This document shows positions 34,513-41,035 of a DNA stretch of 41,035 nt, piece by piece. The stretch lies in NCBI GenBank assembly GCA_018065085.1, contig JAGHUA010000043.1, forward strand, positions 1 to 41,035, written 5' to 3'. Below the pieces are notes generated by a model, which had not been told where the DNA came from, did not search any database, and saw only the letters and a list, made by a program, of their open reading frames with translations. The stretch's first letter is position 1, and every line of letters begins with the position of its first letter. Position numbers and translations under genes: made by a program. Source of the stretch: Candidatus Liminaster caballi (GTDB lineage Bacteria; Bacteroidota; Bacteroidia; Bacteroidales; UBA3663).

Positions 34513-36504
34513 ATGAAAGATAATCTTAGTTCCCAGATTACTCTCAGCCACATTGCCCGCAAGCTCTATCAGCCTGATGACATCTTCGAGCAGTCGAGAG
34601 TAACCCGTCTGGAGAAGATTCGCACATCAATCTACGACACTCCGGCGGAAGGCGCCAAACACGTAGCTCGGCAGATTGCCGACATTATCCGCGCCAAACA
34701 GGCCAAGGGCGAGATGGCTTTGCTCTCGTTCGTCACCGGCCGATCGACAACCGACATCTTTGCCGAACTGGTGCGCATGCATCGCGAGGAGAAACTTAGT
34801 TTCCGCAACGTGCGCATCTACAACTGCTTTGAATACTATCCGCTCAACAACGTGATGGATGGCTGCTACGGTCAGCTCTACGACGAACTCCTGTCCAAGA
34901 TCGACATCATCCCGGCCAACGTAATCTCGTTCGACGGGACCATCGCCAAACAGGATGTCCTGCCGATGTGCGAACGCATCGACCGCGAGGCTGAGGCAAA
35001 TGAAGGCGTCGATTTTCAGCTGCTCGGCGTGGGTCGCGGCGGCAATATCGGCTTCAACGAACCCGGCAGCCAGATCAACTCTCCTACCCGCATGGTGTTG
35101 CTCGACAATGTCTCGAAGGCCGACGCCAAAGGTATGTTCGGCAGCATTGATCAGGTGCCTATCTCTGCCCTTACCTTGGGCATCGGCACAATTCTCAAGG
35201 CCAAGAAGATCGTACTCGTGGCGTTCGGCGAACACAAGGCAAAGCAGATTCGCACAGCCATCGAACAGGATCCTTCGCTTGCATGCCCAGCTTCCGTTCT
35301 CCAGACTCATAAACAGGCCGAGGTGGTCATCGATCTGAGTGCCGCCTCTCAGCTGACACGCATCCGACAGCCTTGGCTGCTTACGTCGTGCGAGTGGGAT
35401 GACCAGCTGACACGCCGTGCCATTGTCTGGCTTTGCCAACAGACGGGCAAATCCATCCTCCGTCTGACCAACAAGGATTACAACGAACACGGACTCAGTG
35501 AACTCGTGTCTATCTATGGCAGTGCATACAACTGCAACATTAAGATATTCAACGACCTTCAGCACACCATCACCGGATGGCCCGGCGGCAAACCGAATGC
35601 CGACGACAGTAACCGTCCGGAACGCGCCAAGCCTTACCCGAAGGACGTACTCATCTTCTCGCCTCACCCCGATGATGACGTGATCTCGATGGGCGGCACA
35701 TTCTCTCGCCTGATCAATCAGGGACACAATGTGCACGTTGCCTACGAGACAAGCGGATGTATTGCCGTGTGCGATGACGAGGTGGTACGTTTCATGGATT
35801 TCATCAAGGGTTTCAGCCAGCTTCATGATCCGGGCAACAGCATTGTGTCTGAGAAGTACAGCAAATATATGGATTTCTTCCGTCATGAAAAGCAGGGCGA
35901 CAATGACAGTCGCGAGATTCTCGACCTTAAGGCTCTCATTCGCCGTGGCGAGGCAACTGCGGCCTGCCGTTTCATGGGTCTTCCTACTGACCACATCCAC
36001 TTCCTCAATCTGCCTTTCTATGAGACAGGCACCATCAAGAAGGGCAATCTCAGTCAGGCGGACATTGATATTGTGAAAAATCTGCTCCTCGAACTGAAGC
36101 CGAATGAGATGTTCGTAGCTGGCGATCTTGCCGATCCTCATGGCACGCATAAAGTCTGCCTTGATGCCGTTCTTGCTGCCATCGATGAACTCAAGGACTC
36201 GGAACCGTGGCTTCGCGACTGTCGTATCTGGATGTATCGCGGTGCGTGGATGGAATGGGAAATCGACCTTATCGAAATGGCTGTTCCCATGTCACCGGAG
36301 GAACTACGTTTCAAGCGCAACACCATCCTCAAGCATCAGTCGCAGATGGAGTCTGCTCCGTTTATGGGCAATGACGAACGTCTCTTCTGGCAACGCGCCG
36401 AAGATCGCAACCATGCCACCGCCGCCCTCTACGAAAAGCTCGGCCTTGCCGACTACGAAGCCATCGAGGCTTTCGTGCAGTATAAACTTCCTGCAATAAG
36501 ATAA
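34513..36504 (+). CDS. NagB-like domain fused to PIG-L (LmbE-type) deacetylase
   Basis: 663 residues. N-terminal half (about 30-300) has the glucosamine-6-phosphate deaminase fold: GVGRGGNIGFNEPGS (172-186) and VPISALTLGIGTILKAKKI. The C-terminal half (about 378-610) is a PIG-L de-N-acetylase with the zinc motif SPHPDD (383-388) and a second motif PHGTH (542-546). Fusions of this size are known in Bacteroidetes. Compared with E. coli NagB, catalytic D72, D141 and H143 align with F106, G176 and N178, and only E148 (E183) is kept, so deaminase activity is doubtful while the deacetylase half looks intact. It may act on an N-acetylated amino-sugar. Confidence 0.85.
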   Translation: MKDNLSSQITLSHIARKLYQPDDIFEQSRVTRLEKIRTSIYDTPAEGAKHVARQIADIIRAKQAKGEMALLSFVTGRSTTDIFAELVRMHREEKLSFRNVRIYNCFEYYPLNNVMDGCYGQLYDELLSKIDIIPANVISFDGTIAKQDVLPMCERIDREAEANEGVDFQLLGVGRGGNIGFNEPGSQINSPTRMVLLDNVSKADAKGMFGSIDQVPISALTLGIGTILKAKKIVLVAFGEHKAKQIRTAIEQDPSLACPASVLQTHKQAEVVIDLSAASQLTRIRQPWLLTSCEWDDQLTRRAIVWLCQQTGKSILRLTNKDYNEHGLSELVSIYGSAYNCNIKIFNDLQHTITGWPGGKPNADDSNRPERAKPYPKDVLIFSPHPDDDVISMGGTFSRLINQGHNVHVAYETSGCIAVCDDEVVRFMDFIKGFSQLHDPGNSIVSEKYSKYMDFFRHEKQGDNDSREILDLKALIRRGEATAACRFMGLPTDHIHFLNLPFYETGTIKKGNLSQADIDIVKNLLLELKPNEMFVAGDLADPHGTHKVCLDAVLAAIDELKDSEPWLRDCRIWMYRGAWMEWEIDLIEMAVPMSPEELRFKRNTILKHQSQMESAPFMGNDERLFWQRAEDRNHATAALYEKLGLADYEAIEAFVQYKLPAIR

Positions 36505-36546
36505 GGTTGAGCTGTCAAAATCTGTAAAATCACCGTATAATTACAA

Positions 36547-36594
36547 CAATTTTGGCAGATTTTTTTTATATTTGCCAAAATTGCTATACCTTTG
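36547..36594 (+). promoter_or_regulatory. Promoter and putative operator of the GNAT toxin-antitoxin pair
   Basis: Two overlapping-type -7 boxes, TATATTTG (36567-36574) and TACCTTTG (36587-36594). A perfect 11-bp inverted repeat CAATTTTGGCA (36547-36557) / TGCCAAAATTG (36573-36583) covers the first and ends 3 bp before the second. Repressor binding here would block both. Confidence 0.6.
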
Positions 36595-36658
36595 CATTCG
36601 AAATTCAAGGATAAAATGTTAATCAAGATATGGCAATAACACATCACACATACAATCC

Positions 36659-36823
36659 ATGTACAATCCAAGACCTATACCTGTTTTGACTGGTCAGAAT
36701 GCAGAGCGTTTTGAACAGATGAGAGTGGATGCGGAGCGTCCAGATGCGCCTCGTTATAACCTCAGTACGGCAAAAGCTGCTTTTGCTAAAATAATGGCGC
36801 GTACCGCTGCAAAGGCAAAATGA
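36659..36823 (+). CDS. 54-residue putative antitoxin of the GNAT pair
   Basis: Starts MYNPRPIPVLTGQNAERF and ends in a lysine- and alanine-rich helix (AAFAKIMARTAAKAK). It is too short for many gene callers but has a good position: downstream of two -7 boxes, and its TGA overlaps the ATG of the acetyltransferase gene (ATGA). The C-terminal basic helix could bind DNA or the partner. It does not look like the ribbon-helix-helix antitoxins usual for TacT or AtaT. The antitoxin role is inferred from size, overlap and operator. Confidence 0.65.
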   Translation: MYNPRPIPVLTGQNAERFEQMRVDAERPDAPRYNLSTAKAAFAKIMARTAAKAK

Positions 36824-37416
36824 GTTTTCTGACAGAACATTGTAAGTTTGCACCAGTTACAGACGAGCTCCTTTCTCGCCTGAATGATTTTGTGTGCCAC
36901 CACGAAACGGATATTTCCGATTTCTTCAAGCACAAGGCTGTCAAGGCTTCGTCAGAGATGATGAGTAAATCATATTGCCTCTATGACGACGAGAAGAACA
37001 ACATGGTGGCCGCTTTCTGCGTGCTCAACACTTCACTCCCAACCGAAGACTTGCCCAACTACACTCGCCGCAATATCAATAAAAAGATAAAGTACGAGAA
37101 GCAGCGTAAGCATTATCCAGCAACACTTATAGGTCAGTTTGCTGTGTTCGATGCTTTTGCCGACATGCATCTTGGCGACGAGTTTTTGTCGATTGTATTG
37201 TATTGGATTATCTCAACAGCACAAAATATGGGTAACCGTTTTGTCGTTGTTGATGCAATAAACAAGGAAAAGGTCATCAAGTTCTACGAGCGTAACGGAT
37301 TCAAAATCATGTTCCGCACTGAAGAAGAGGAACTCCTTGCTACAGGAAAGGATACCAAAGCCGAACTACCCACAAGGATGATGTTCGCCGACCTTATCAA
37401 CTACGTAACAGAATAG
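36820..37416 (+). CDS. GNAT-family acetyltransferase, putative toxin
   Basis: 198 residues. GNAT fold: central strand and acetyl-CoA loop region in ATLIGQFAVFDAFADMHLGD (about 106-126), then VVVDAINKEKVIKFYERNGF (about 147-166), the typical last helix-strand. The pyrophosphate-binding loop (DAFADMHLGD) departs from the usual Q/RxxGxG/A. Overlap with a tiny upstream gene and the inverted repeat in the promoter fit GNAT toxins that acetylate aminoacyl-tRNA. A non-toxic acetyltransferase remains possible. Confidence 0.75.
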   Translation: MSFLTEHCKFAPVTDELLSRLNDFVCHHETDISDFFKHKAVKASSEMMSKSYCLYDDEKNNMVAAFCVLNTSLPTEDLPNYTRRNINKKIKYEKQRKHYPATLIGQFAVFDAFADMHLGDEFLSIVLYWIISTAQNMGNRFVVVDAINKEKVIKFYERNGFKIMFRTEEEELLATGKDTKAELPTRMMFADLINYVTE

Positions 37417-37565
37417 AAATAACATAAAGTCAAACAAATAAATTCAAACACTCGTCATACCATCGGCAGCGGCAGCGGCTCTGCCGAACTGAAGGCGGTC
37501 GAAACAAAACAGAAAGTACAGAAATAATAACATACATAAAATATAGCAGCATCAGACTATCATTG

Positions 37566-37769
37566 TGGTCATCATGAAACAAGCCTAGGAAACTCGTAAC
37601 ATGGATAATCGCCACTTCAATGATGGTTGGCTTTTCGGCGTATAGCCATAGGAATAGCCAATCCTCGGAAATTGATACGAAGATGTTTGCGCCCAATTAG
37701 GGCGTGAGCATTATTCTTATTCCGAGGATGGGGTCCATAACATTCCTAGGCTTGTGCCCCTGATGACCA
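37566..37769. repeat. Structured intergenic element, copy 2
   Basis: Outer arms TGGTCATCA/TGATGACCA (37566-37574, 37761-37769) and CAAGCCTAGGAA/TTCCTAGGCTTG (37580-37591, 37743-37754) are perfect. Inside, on the minus strand, CCTCGGAA/TTCCGAGG encloses CGCCC-TAATT-GGGCG, and a further hairpin TTGGCT/AGCCAA follows. Read on the minus strand it shares GGAATAA, GGCG(C)AA and the pattern TCTxCGTAxCAAT in the same order with the element at 15711-15889. The open frame over it (37430-37696, minus) is a by-product. The flanks 37417-37565 and 37770-37870 show no gene. Confidence 0.7.
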
Positions 37770-37870
37770 TAAGAAGGCTCACGTCCTTTTTATGTGTTCA
37801 TCCCACAAAGCCATACTGATTGAAGATAGATGATGCCCTTAAAATAGTAATCATCTAATCAATCAGAAAT

Positions 37871-38974
37871 ATGGCAATAATAGACGTCGTAAAATGTGAC
37901 ATTGTCGATGGTGAGTTTTGTCACAAGTTCCCTTCTGATGACCTAAGGATAGGTTCACAACTCGTTGTCTATCCTTCACAAACTGCTTTCTTTGTCAAAG
38001 GAGGTGTCGTATGCGATGAGTTTACGGCTGGAACTTACACCATAAAGACAGAGAACATACCCGTTCTCAATAATCTCGTAAATATTCCGTTTGGAGGAGA
38101 CTCTCCTTTCAAGGCAGAGGTTTGGTTCATCAATCAAATCTCCAAACTTGATATTCCCTGGGGCACGCCTCATCCCATTCAGCTCGAAGACCCGAAGTAT
38201 AAGATAATTGTACCCGTGCGTGCGCATGGACAATACGGCTTACGCATAAGCAATCCTCGTATCTTCCTTGAAACACTCATTGGCAATATGAGCAGTTTCA
38301 CGGCTGAAAAGATTGACCAATACTTCAAGGGGAAGATGATTGCTTCGCTCAACACAATGCTGGCTCAACAGATCATCAATGAGGGAGTCAGTGTGCTGGA
38401 CATCAATACTCAACTGATGACTATGGCAGAGACGCTGAATGTTCAACTCAACAACATGTTTGAGAAGTACGGCATCAGCATCGTAGATTTCGCCATAATG
38501 TCAATCAATGTGCCAGAGAATGATGATAGCGTTATCCGATTGAAGAAAGCGAAAGACCTTGCTGCACGGCTTACAATTACAGGTCGTGACGTTTACCAAA
38601 TGGAGAGGAGTTTCGATGTGCTTCAAACCGCAGCTGGCAACGAAGGTGCTGGTGGACAAATGTTGGCAATGGGCGCAGGGTTTGGTGCTGGAATAGGCGT
38701 TGGTAATGCTATGGGCGACATTGCAAAGCAAACAATGAACACAAATCCCACGCCACCGCCAATCCCTCAGCAACCGACTTATTACGCTTACATCAATGGT
38801 TCGCAGATGCCAAACCTTACGATTCAACAAATTGCCACTCTCGTACAGAATGGGCTGGCCAATGGAGAAACTCTCGTATGGACTGCAGGTATGGCAAATT
38901 GGGTGAAACTGAGTACAATACCTGAGTTTGCTCACTTGGCTGGCGCACCGATTCCACCACCAATAAACATGTAA
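37871..38974 (+). CDS. SPFH-domain protein with C-terminal GYF_2 domain (YdjI-like)
   Basis: 367 residues. SPFH/band-7-like domain over about 20-245 (RIGSQLVVYPSQTAFFVKGG, YGLRISNPRIFLETLIGN, FEKYGISIVDFAIMSINVPE). A glycine-rich hinge (GAGGQMLAMGAGFGAGIGVG, about 258-277) and a proline run follow, then a GYF_2 (DUF4339) module (about 308-355) with WVKLSTIPEF. There is no N-terminal membrane anchor, as in the virion-core/YdjI subgroup. In Bacillus, YdjI works with YdjG and YdjH at the membrane and recruits PspA; the two following genes give a similar trio. No PspA gene is in view. First gene of the operon; I find no clear -7 box. Confidence 0.88.
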   Translation: MAIIDVVKCDIVDGEFCHKFPSDDLRIGSQLVVYPSQTAFFVKGGVVCDEFTAGTYTIKTENIPVLNNLVNIPFGGDSPFKAEVWFINQISKLDIPWGTPHPIQLEDPKYKIIVPVRAHGQYGLRISNPRIFLETLIGNMSSFTAEKIDQYFKGKMIASLNTMLAQQIINEGVSVLDINTQLMTMAETLNVQLNNMFEKYGISIVDFAIMSINVPENDDSVIRLKKAKDLAARLTITGRDVYQMERSFDVLQTAAGNEGAGGQMLAMGAGFGAGIGVGNAMGDIAKQTMNTNPTPPPIPQQPTYYAYINGSQMPNLTIQQIATLVQNGLANGETLVWTAGMANWVKLSTIPEFAHLAGAPIPPPINM

Positions 38975-38978
38975 GGCT

Positions 38979-39332
38979 ATGAAGAAGGTAATTCTTATTG
39001 TTGCTGGATTGATGGTTCTGATGAACATTATCCTGTCATTGGTGTTTGAGGATTATTCCTCTATGGCTATGCTACAAGGATGTGCAGTTGTTGTGATAAA
39101 TGCTGTCATTCTTTTGCTTGTTCAATGCTTGAAGCTTAGCGATGCTTATCGTTATTCTCTCAATACGTTATTTACAATCGTCACAATTGCAGAATGGATA
39201 ATGGCATTCTTTGCTCCAAACCAATTAACAAACAACTGGTTCGTAGTAGCCTCCTTAGTAATTCTTATTCTTGAGGTTTTACTCTTAATTGCTTCTAATT
39301 CAACAACCAATATAAAACTTAAAAACAAATAA
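38979..39332 (+). CDS. Small membrane protein of the SPFH operon
   Basis: 117 residues, four hydrophobic segments (about 4-22, 28-50, 60-78, 86-105) and a short basic C-terminal tail (NSTTNIKLKNK). I recognise no family. It lies 4 nt after the SPFH gene and 4 nt before the zinc-ribbon gene, so it is surely co-translated with them, and it may be the membrane docking partner of the otherwise soluble SPFH protein (inference). Confidence 0.8.
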   Translation: MKKVILIVAGLMVLMNIILSLVFEDYSSMAMLQGCAVVVINAVILLLVQCLKLSDAYRYSLNTLFTIVTIAEWIMAFFAPNQLTNNWFVVASLVILILEVLLLIASNSTTNIKLKNK

Positions 39333-39336
39333 CATT

Positions 39337-40383
39337 ATGAAGGCATTAACATGCGAAATGTGTGGAAGCACCAACTTGCTGAAGCAGGATGGCGTCTTCG
39401 TCTGCCAATCATGCGGAACAAAGTATTCCGTTGAAGAGGCAAAGAAAATGATGGTGGAAGGCACCGTCGATGTAAAGGGAACTGTAAAGGTTGATATCAC
39501 TGACGAGTTGAAGAACCTTTATGAGATTGCAAGGCGTGCAAAAGATACGGATAATAGCGAAAATGCTATGAAGTATTATGACATGATTATGGTAAAAGAC
39601 CCTAGCAGTTGGGAGGCAAATTTTTATGTCGTATATTTTAAAGCAATGTCTTGCCGTATTGCGGAGATTTCAAGCGCCGGTGATTCTGTTGCAAGTTGTG
39701 TTGAAGCTGTTATTGGGCTTGTTAAGCAGAATGTTACTGATGAAGCAGAGCAAAAAGAAGTGCTTACAGAAATTACTTCTCGCTGCTTAAGCATTGCTGG
39801 TATGTTGGCAGGCGGTGCTAAGAGTCATTATGAGGGAATTGATTCTGAAATTCAACACAACTATACTCAGGAATTTGTAAATAATGAGTTTAGCGCTATG
39901 CAAATTCTCTATGTTTTGGGTAATGTGCTTGATACGGAATTTGGTGCCAAATATGGAGATCTCGCAACGTCATCTTGGAAAGGTGGTATTGAAATCCATA
40001 AGGACGTGGTTAGATACCTTACAGACAAGACATCTAATCAGAACATGATAAATGATTATGCTACCAAGATTAAGAAATATGACGCTAGTTACGTTACACC
40101 TGAGATTTCAACAGGGGGTTGTTATGTGGCTACTGCTGTTTACGGTTCATACGATTGCCCTGAAGTTTGGACACTACGCCGTTTCCGTGACAACACCCTT
40201 GCAGAAACTTGGTATGGTCGTGCATTCATTCACACCTACTATGCAATAAGCCCTACACTCGTAAAGTGGTTCGGTCATACTGAATGGTTCAAGAAGATGT
40301 GGAAAGAACCTCTTGATTCACTTGTCCGCAAGTTACAAACACAAGGTGTTGAGAACACCCCATACAACGACAGAATTTGGTAA
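39337..40383 (+). CDS. Zinc-ribbon protein with CFI-box C-terminal domain
   Basis: 348 residues. N-terminal TFIIB-like zinc ribbon with C6, C9, C23 and C26 (CEMC and CQSC). A TPR-like helical middle follows (about 50-240, with LYEIARRAKDTDNSENAMKY). The C-terminal CFI-box domain starts at GGCYVATAVYGSYDCPEV (about 260) and continues RRFRDNTLAETWYGRAFI; CFI-box domains have a conserved Cys, here C262, and unknown function. It is last in the SPFH operon and followed by a strong terminator. A role at the membrane in stress or defence is inferred only from the SPFH partner. Confidence 0.82.
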   Translation: MKALTCEMCGSTNLLKQDGVFVCQSCGTKYSVEEAKKMMVEGTVDVKGTVKVDITDELKNLYEIARRAKDTDNSENAMKYYDMIMVKDPSSWEANFYVVYFKAMSCRIAEISSAGDSVASCVEAVIGLVKQNVTDEAEQKEVLTEITSRCLSIAGMLAGGAKSHYEGIDSEIQHNYTQEFVNNEFSAMQILYVLGNVLDTEFGAKYGDLATSSWKGGIEIHKDVVRYLTDKTSNQNMINDYATKIKKYDASYVTPEISTGGCYVATAVYGSYDCPEVWTLRRFRDNTLAETWYGRAFIHTYYAISPTLVKWFGHTEWFKKMWKEPLDSLVRKLQTQGVENTPYNDRIW

Positions 40384-40404
40384 TCATACACATACAAAGA
40401 CATT

Positions 40405-40436
40405 GCACCAGCGACTCACCTCGTTGGTGCTTTTTG
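40405..40436 (+). terminator. Terminator of the SPFH operon
   Basis: GCACCAGCGA (40405-40414) / TCGTTGGTGC (40421-40430), ten pairs with one G-U, then TTTTTG. Confidence 0.88.
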
Positions 40437-40934
40437 TTGGTAACTCACAACAAACAATAGTTCTTTTTATCCAATAGTATAATTTAGTTCCTTCTGTGTC
40501 TGTCAAATTGTTGGTGGCACTGTTTAATTCGTTATTTGGTTGTAACTTTGCACCCGAAGAAAGTTTAGAATTGCTTGAGGCTGCCGCGATTGGCTTACAG
40601 GCAATATGATTCTCTTGGCAAACTCTTTACATCTGCGCCGTTTCTCTGCCTCCTCCTGAAGCGAACATTGCTATCATTTGAGAATCGATGTTTCGTGCAA
40701 TGAAAGTCTTTACGTGTGCGCGCCTCTGCAGATGCCTATGCAGATGCCTGTGCAGGTATGTGATCGTGTTTTCCTGCGCGCCGCGAGATAAAGATATAGA
40801 TAAAGATAAAATAAAATATATTTTTAAAGAAAGATAAAAATTGAAAAAAGACTGACAAAAACTGACAACATCGACAATTCCCACTTCCCCGATGCCGTAT
40901 CTTTGCACCGTCAAAACAACAGGCCCCCATCCCC
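40437..40934. other. Gene-poor spacer
   Basis: I see no supportable gene. It holds a -7-like TAACTTTG (40543-40550) with no gene after it. A short 12-bp tandem repeat TGCAGATGCCT(A/G) lies near 40728-40752. An AT-rich purine-biased stretch near 40788-40850 is built from GATAAAGATA-like words. Another -7 box, TATCTTTG (40898-40905), faces the end of the window. Confidence 0.6.
40898..40905 (+). promoter_or_regulatory. -7 box for the gene at the right edge
   Basis: TATCTTTG fits TAnnTTTG. No TTG is found 19-20 bp upstream. It would give a leader of about 110 nt carrying the 48-bp palindrome. Confidence 0.4.
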
Positions 40935-40982
40935 AAGAGGGCGTGTCAAAAGTCCATGATTAGGCTTTTTGCACGTCCTCTT
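40935..40982. repeat. 48-bp imperfect palindrome
   Basis: AAGAGGGCGTGTCAAAAG (40935-40952) mirrors CTTTTTGCACGTCCTCTT (40965-40982) around a 12-nt centre. It could be a leader hairpin or the facing ends of insertion-sequence-type terminal repeats. Confidence 0.6.
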
Positions 40983-41021
40983 CTTATGTCAAGCCACTAT
41001 CTTTATTGAGAAGTATTCATC

Positions 41022-41035
41022 ATGGCAGAAATCTC
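41022..41035 (+). CDS. Possible start of a gene cut by the window edge
   Basis: ATG at 41022 followed by codons for AEI and part of a fifth. It lies about 110 nt downstream of a -7 box. Only four full codons are visible, so no product can be named. Confidence 0.3.

Noticed and set aside
34627-36150. 507-codon frame antisense to the NagB/PIG-L gene
   Set aside because: Codon-bias shadow; the plus-strand gene shows clear domain motifs.
37430-37696. 88-residue hydrophobic protein on the minus strand
   Set aside because: Covers the arms and loops of the structured element; the inverted repeats explain the sequence better. Translation is not excluded.
40627-40914. 95-codon minus-strand frame
   Set aside because: Composed of a 12-bp repeat and AT-rich low-complexity DNA; no promoter or family match.

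Overview
The window looks like chromosome of a Bacteroidales bacterium, most likely Prevotella-like. Three observations support this: many promoters with the Bacteroidetes pattern TTG, 19-20 bp, TAnnTTTG; a tmRNA whose tag reads (A)GETNYALAA; and typical gene families (SpeB-like C10 protease with a long C-terminal tail, LytTR membrane regulators, OMP_b-brl_3 barrels, a NagB/PIG-L fusion, DUF4838, DUF1573). The species assignment is inference; there is no rRNA gene in the window.

Layout. 1-490: tmRNA and its terminator. 530-4740: two LytTR membrane regulators divergent from an outer-membrane plug/barrel protein; the two promoters carry mirrored TGTCCC half-sites at identical spacing. 4777-8301: secreted C10 protease. 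8341-8750: ten tandem 42-bp units, each a small hairpin, into which a small unknown gene (8722-8979) runs. 9066-15660: type I restriction-modification operon hsdM-hsdS-hsdR, with an inverted repeat over the hsdM start. 15711-16449: a structured element, then an MNT nucleotidyltransferase whose HEPN partner seems internally deleted to 36 residues.

16557-26118: a divergent cluster that I read as an exopolysaccharide synthesis and export system. One arm encodes a HEAT-like membrane protein, a processive family 2 glycosyltransferase and a TPR/outer-membrane barrel protein. The other encodes a stand-alone receiver, a minimal histidine kinase, a small membrane protein, a DUF4838 protein and a DUF1573 lipoprotein. 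26271-31590: two paralogous lipoproteins, a membrane-anchored AraC-type regulator and a 7-TM histidine kinase. 31661-32883: a GH43 glycosidase followed by a short 5' remnant of a threonine-aldolase-like gene. 33042-36504: NhaC antiporter and a NagB-like/PIG-L fusion whose NagB half lacks most catalytic residues.

36547-37416: a likely toxin-antitoxin pair (54-residue protein and GNAT acetyltransferase) with an 11-bp inverted repeat in its promoter. 37566-37769: a second structured element related to the one at 15711. 37871-40436: a three-gene operon of SPFH/GYF_2, small membrane and zinc-ribbon/CFI-box proteins. The last 600 bases hold no complete gene; a gene may start at 41022.

Candidates for undescribed biology are the exopolysaccharide cluster with an output-less two-component pair, the SPFH/zinc-ribbon operon, the GNAT pair, the paired structured elements beside defence-type modules, and the 42-bp hairpin array.
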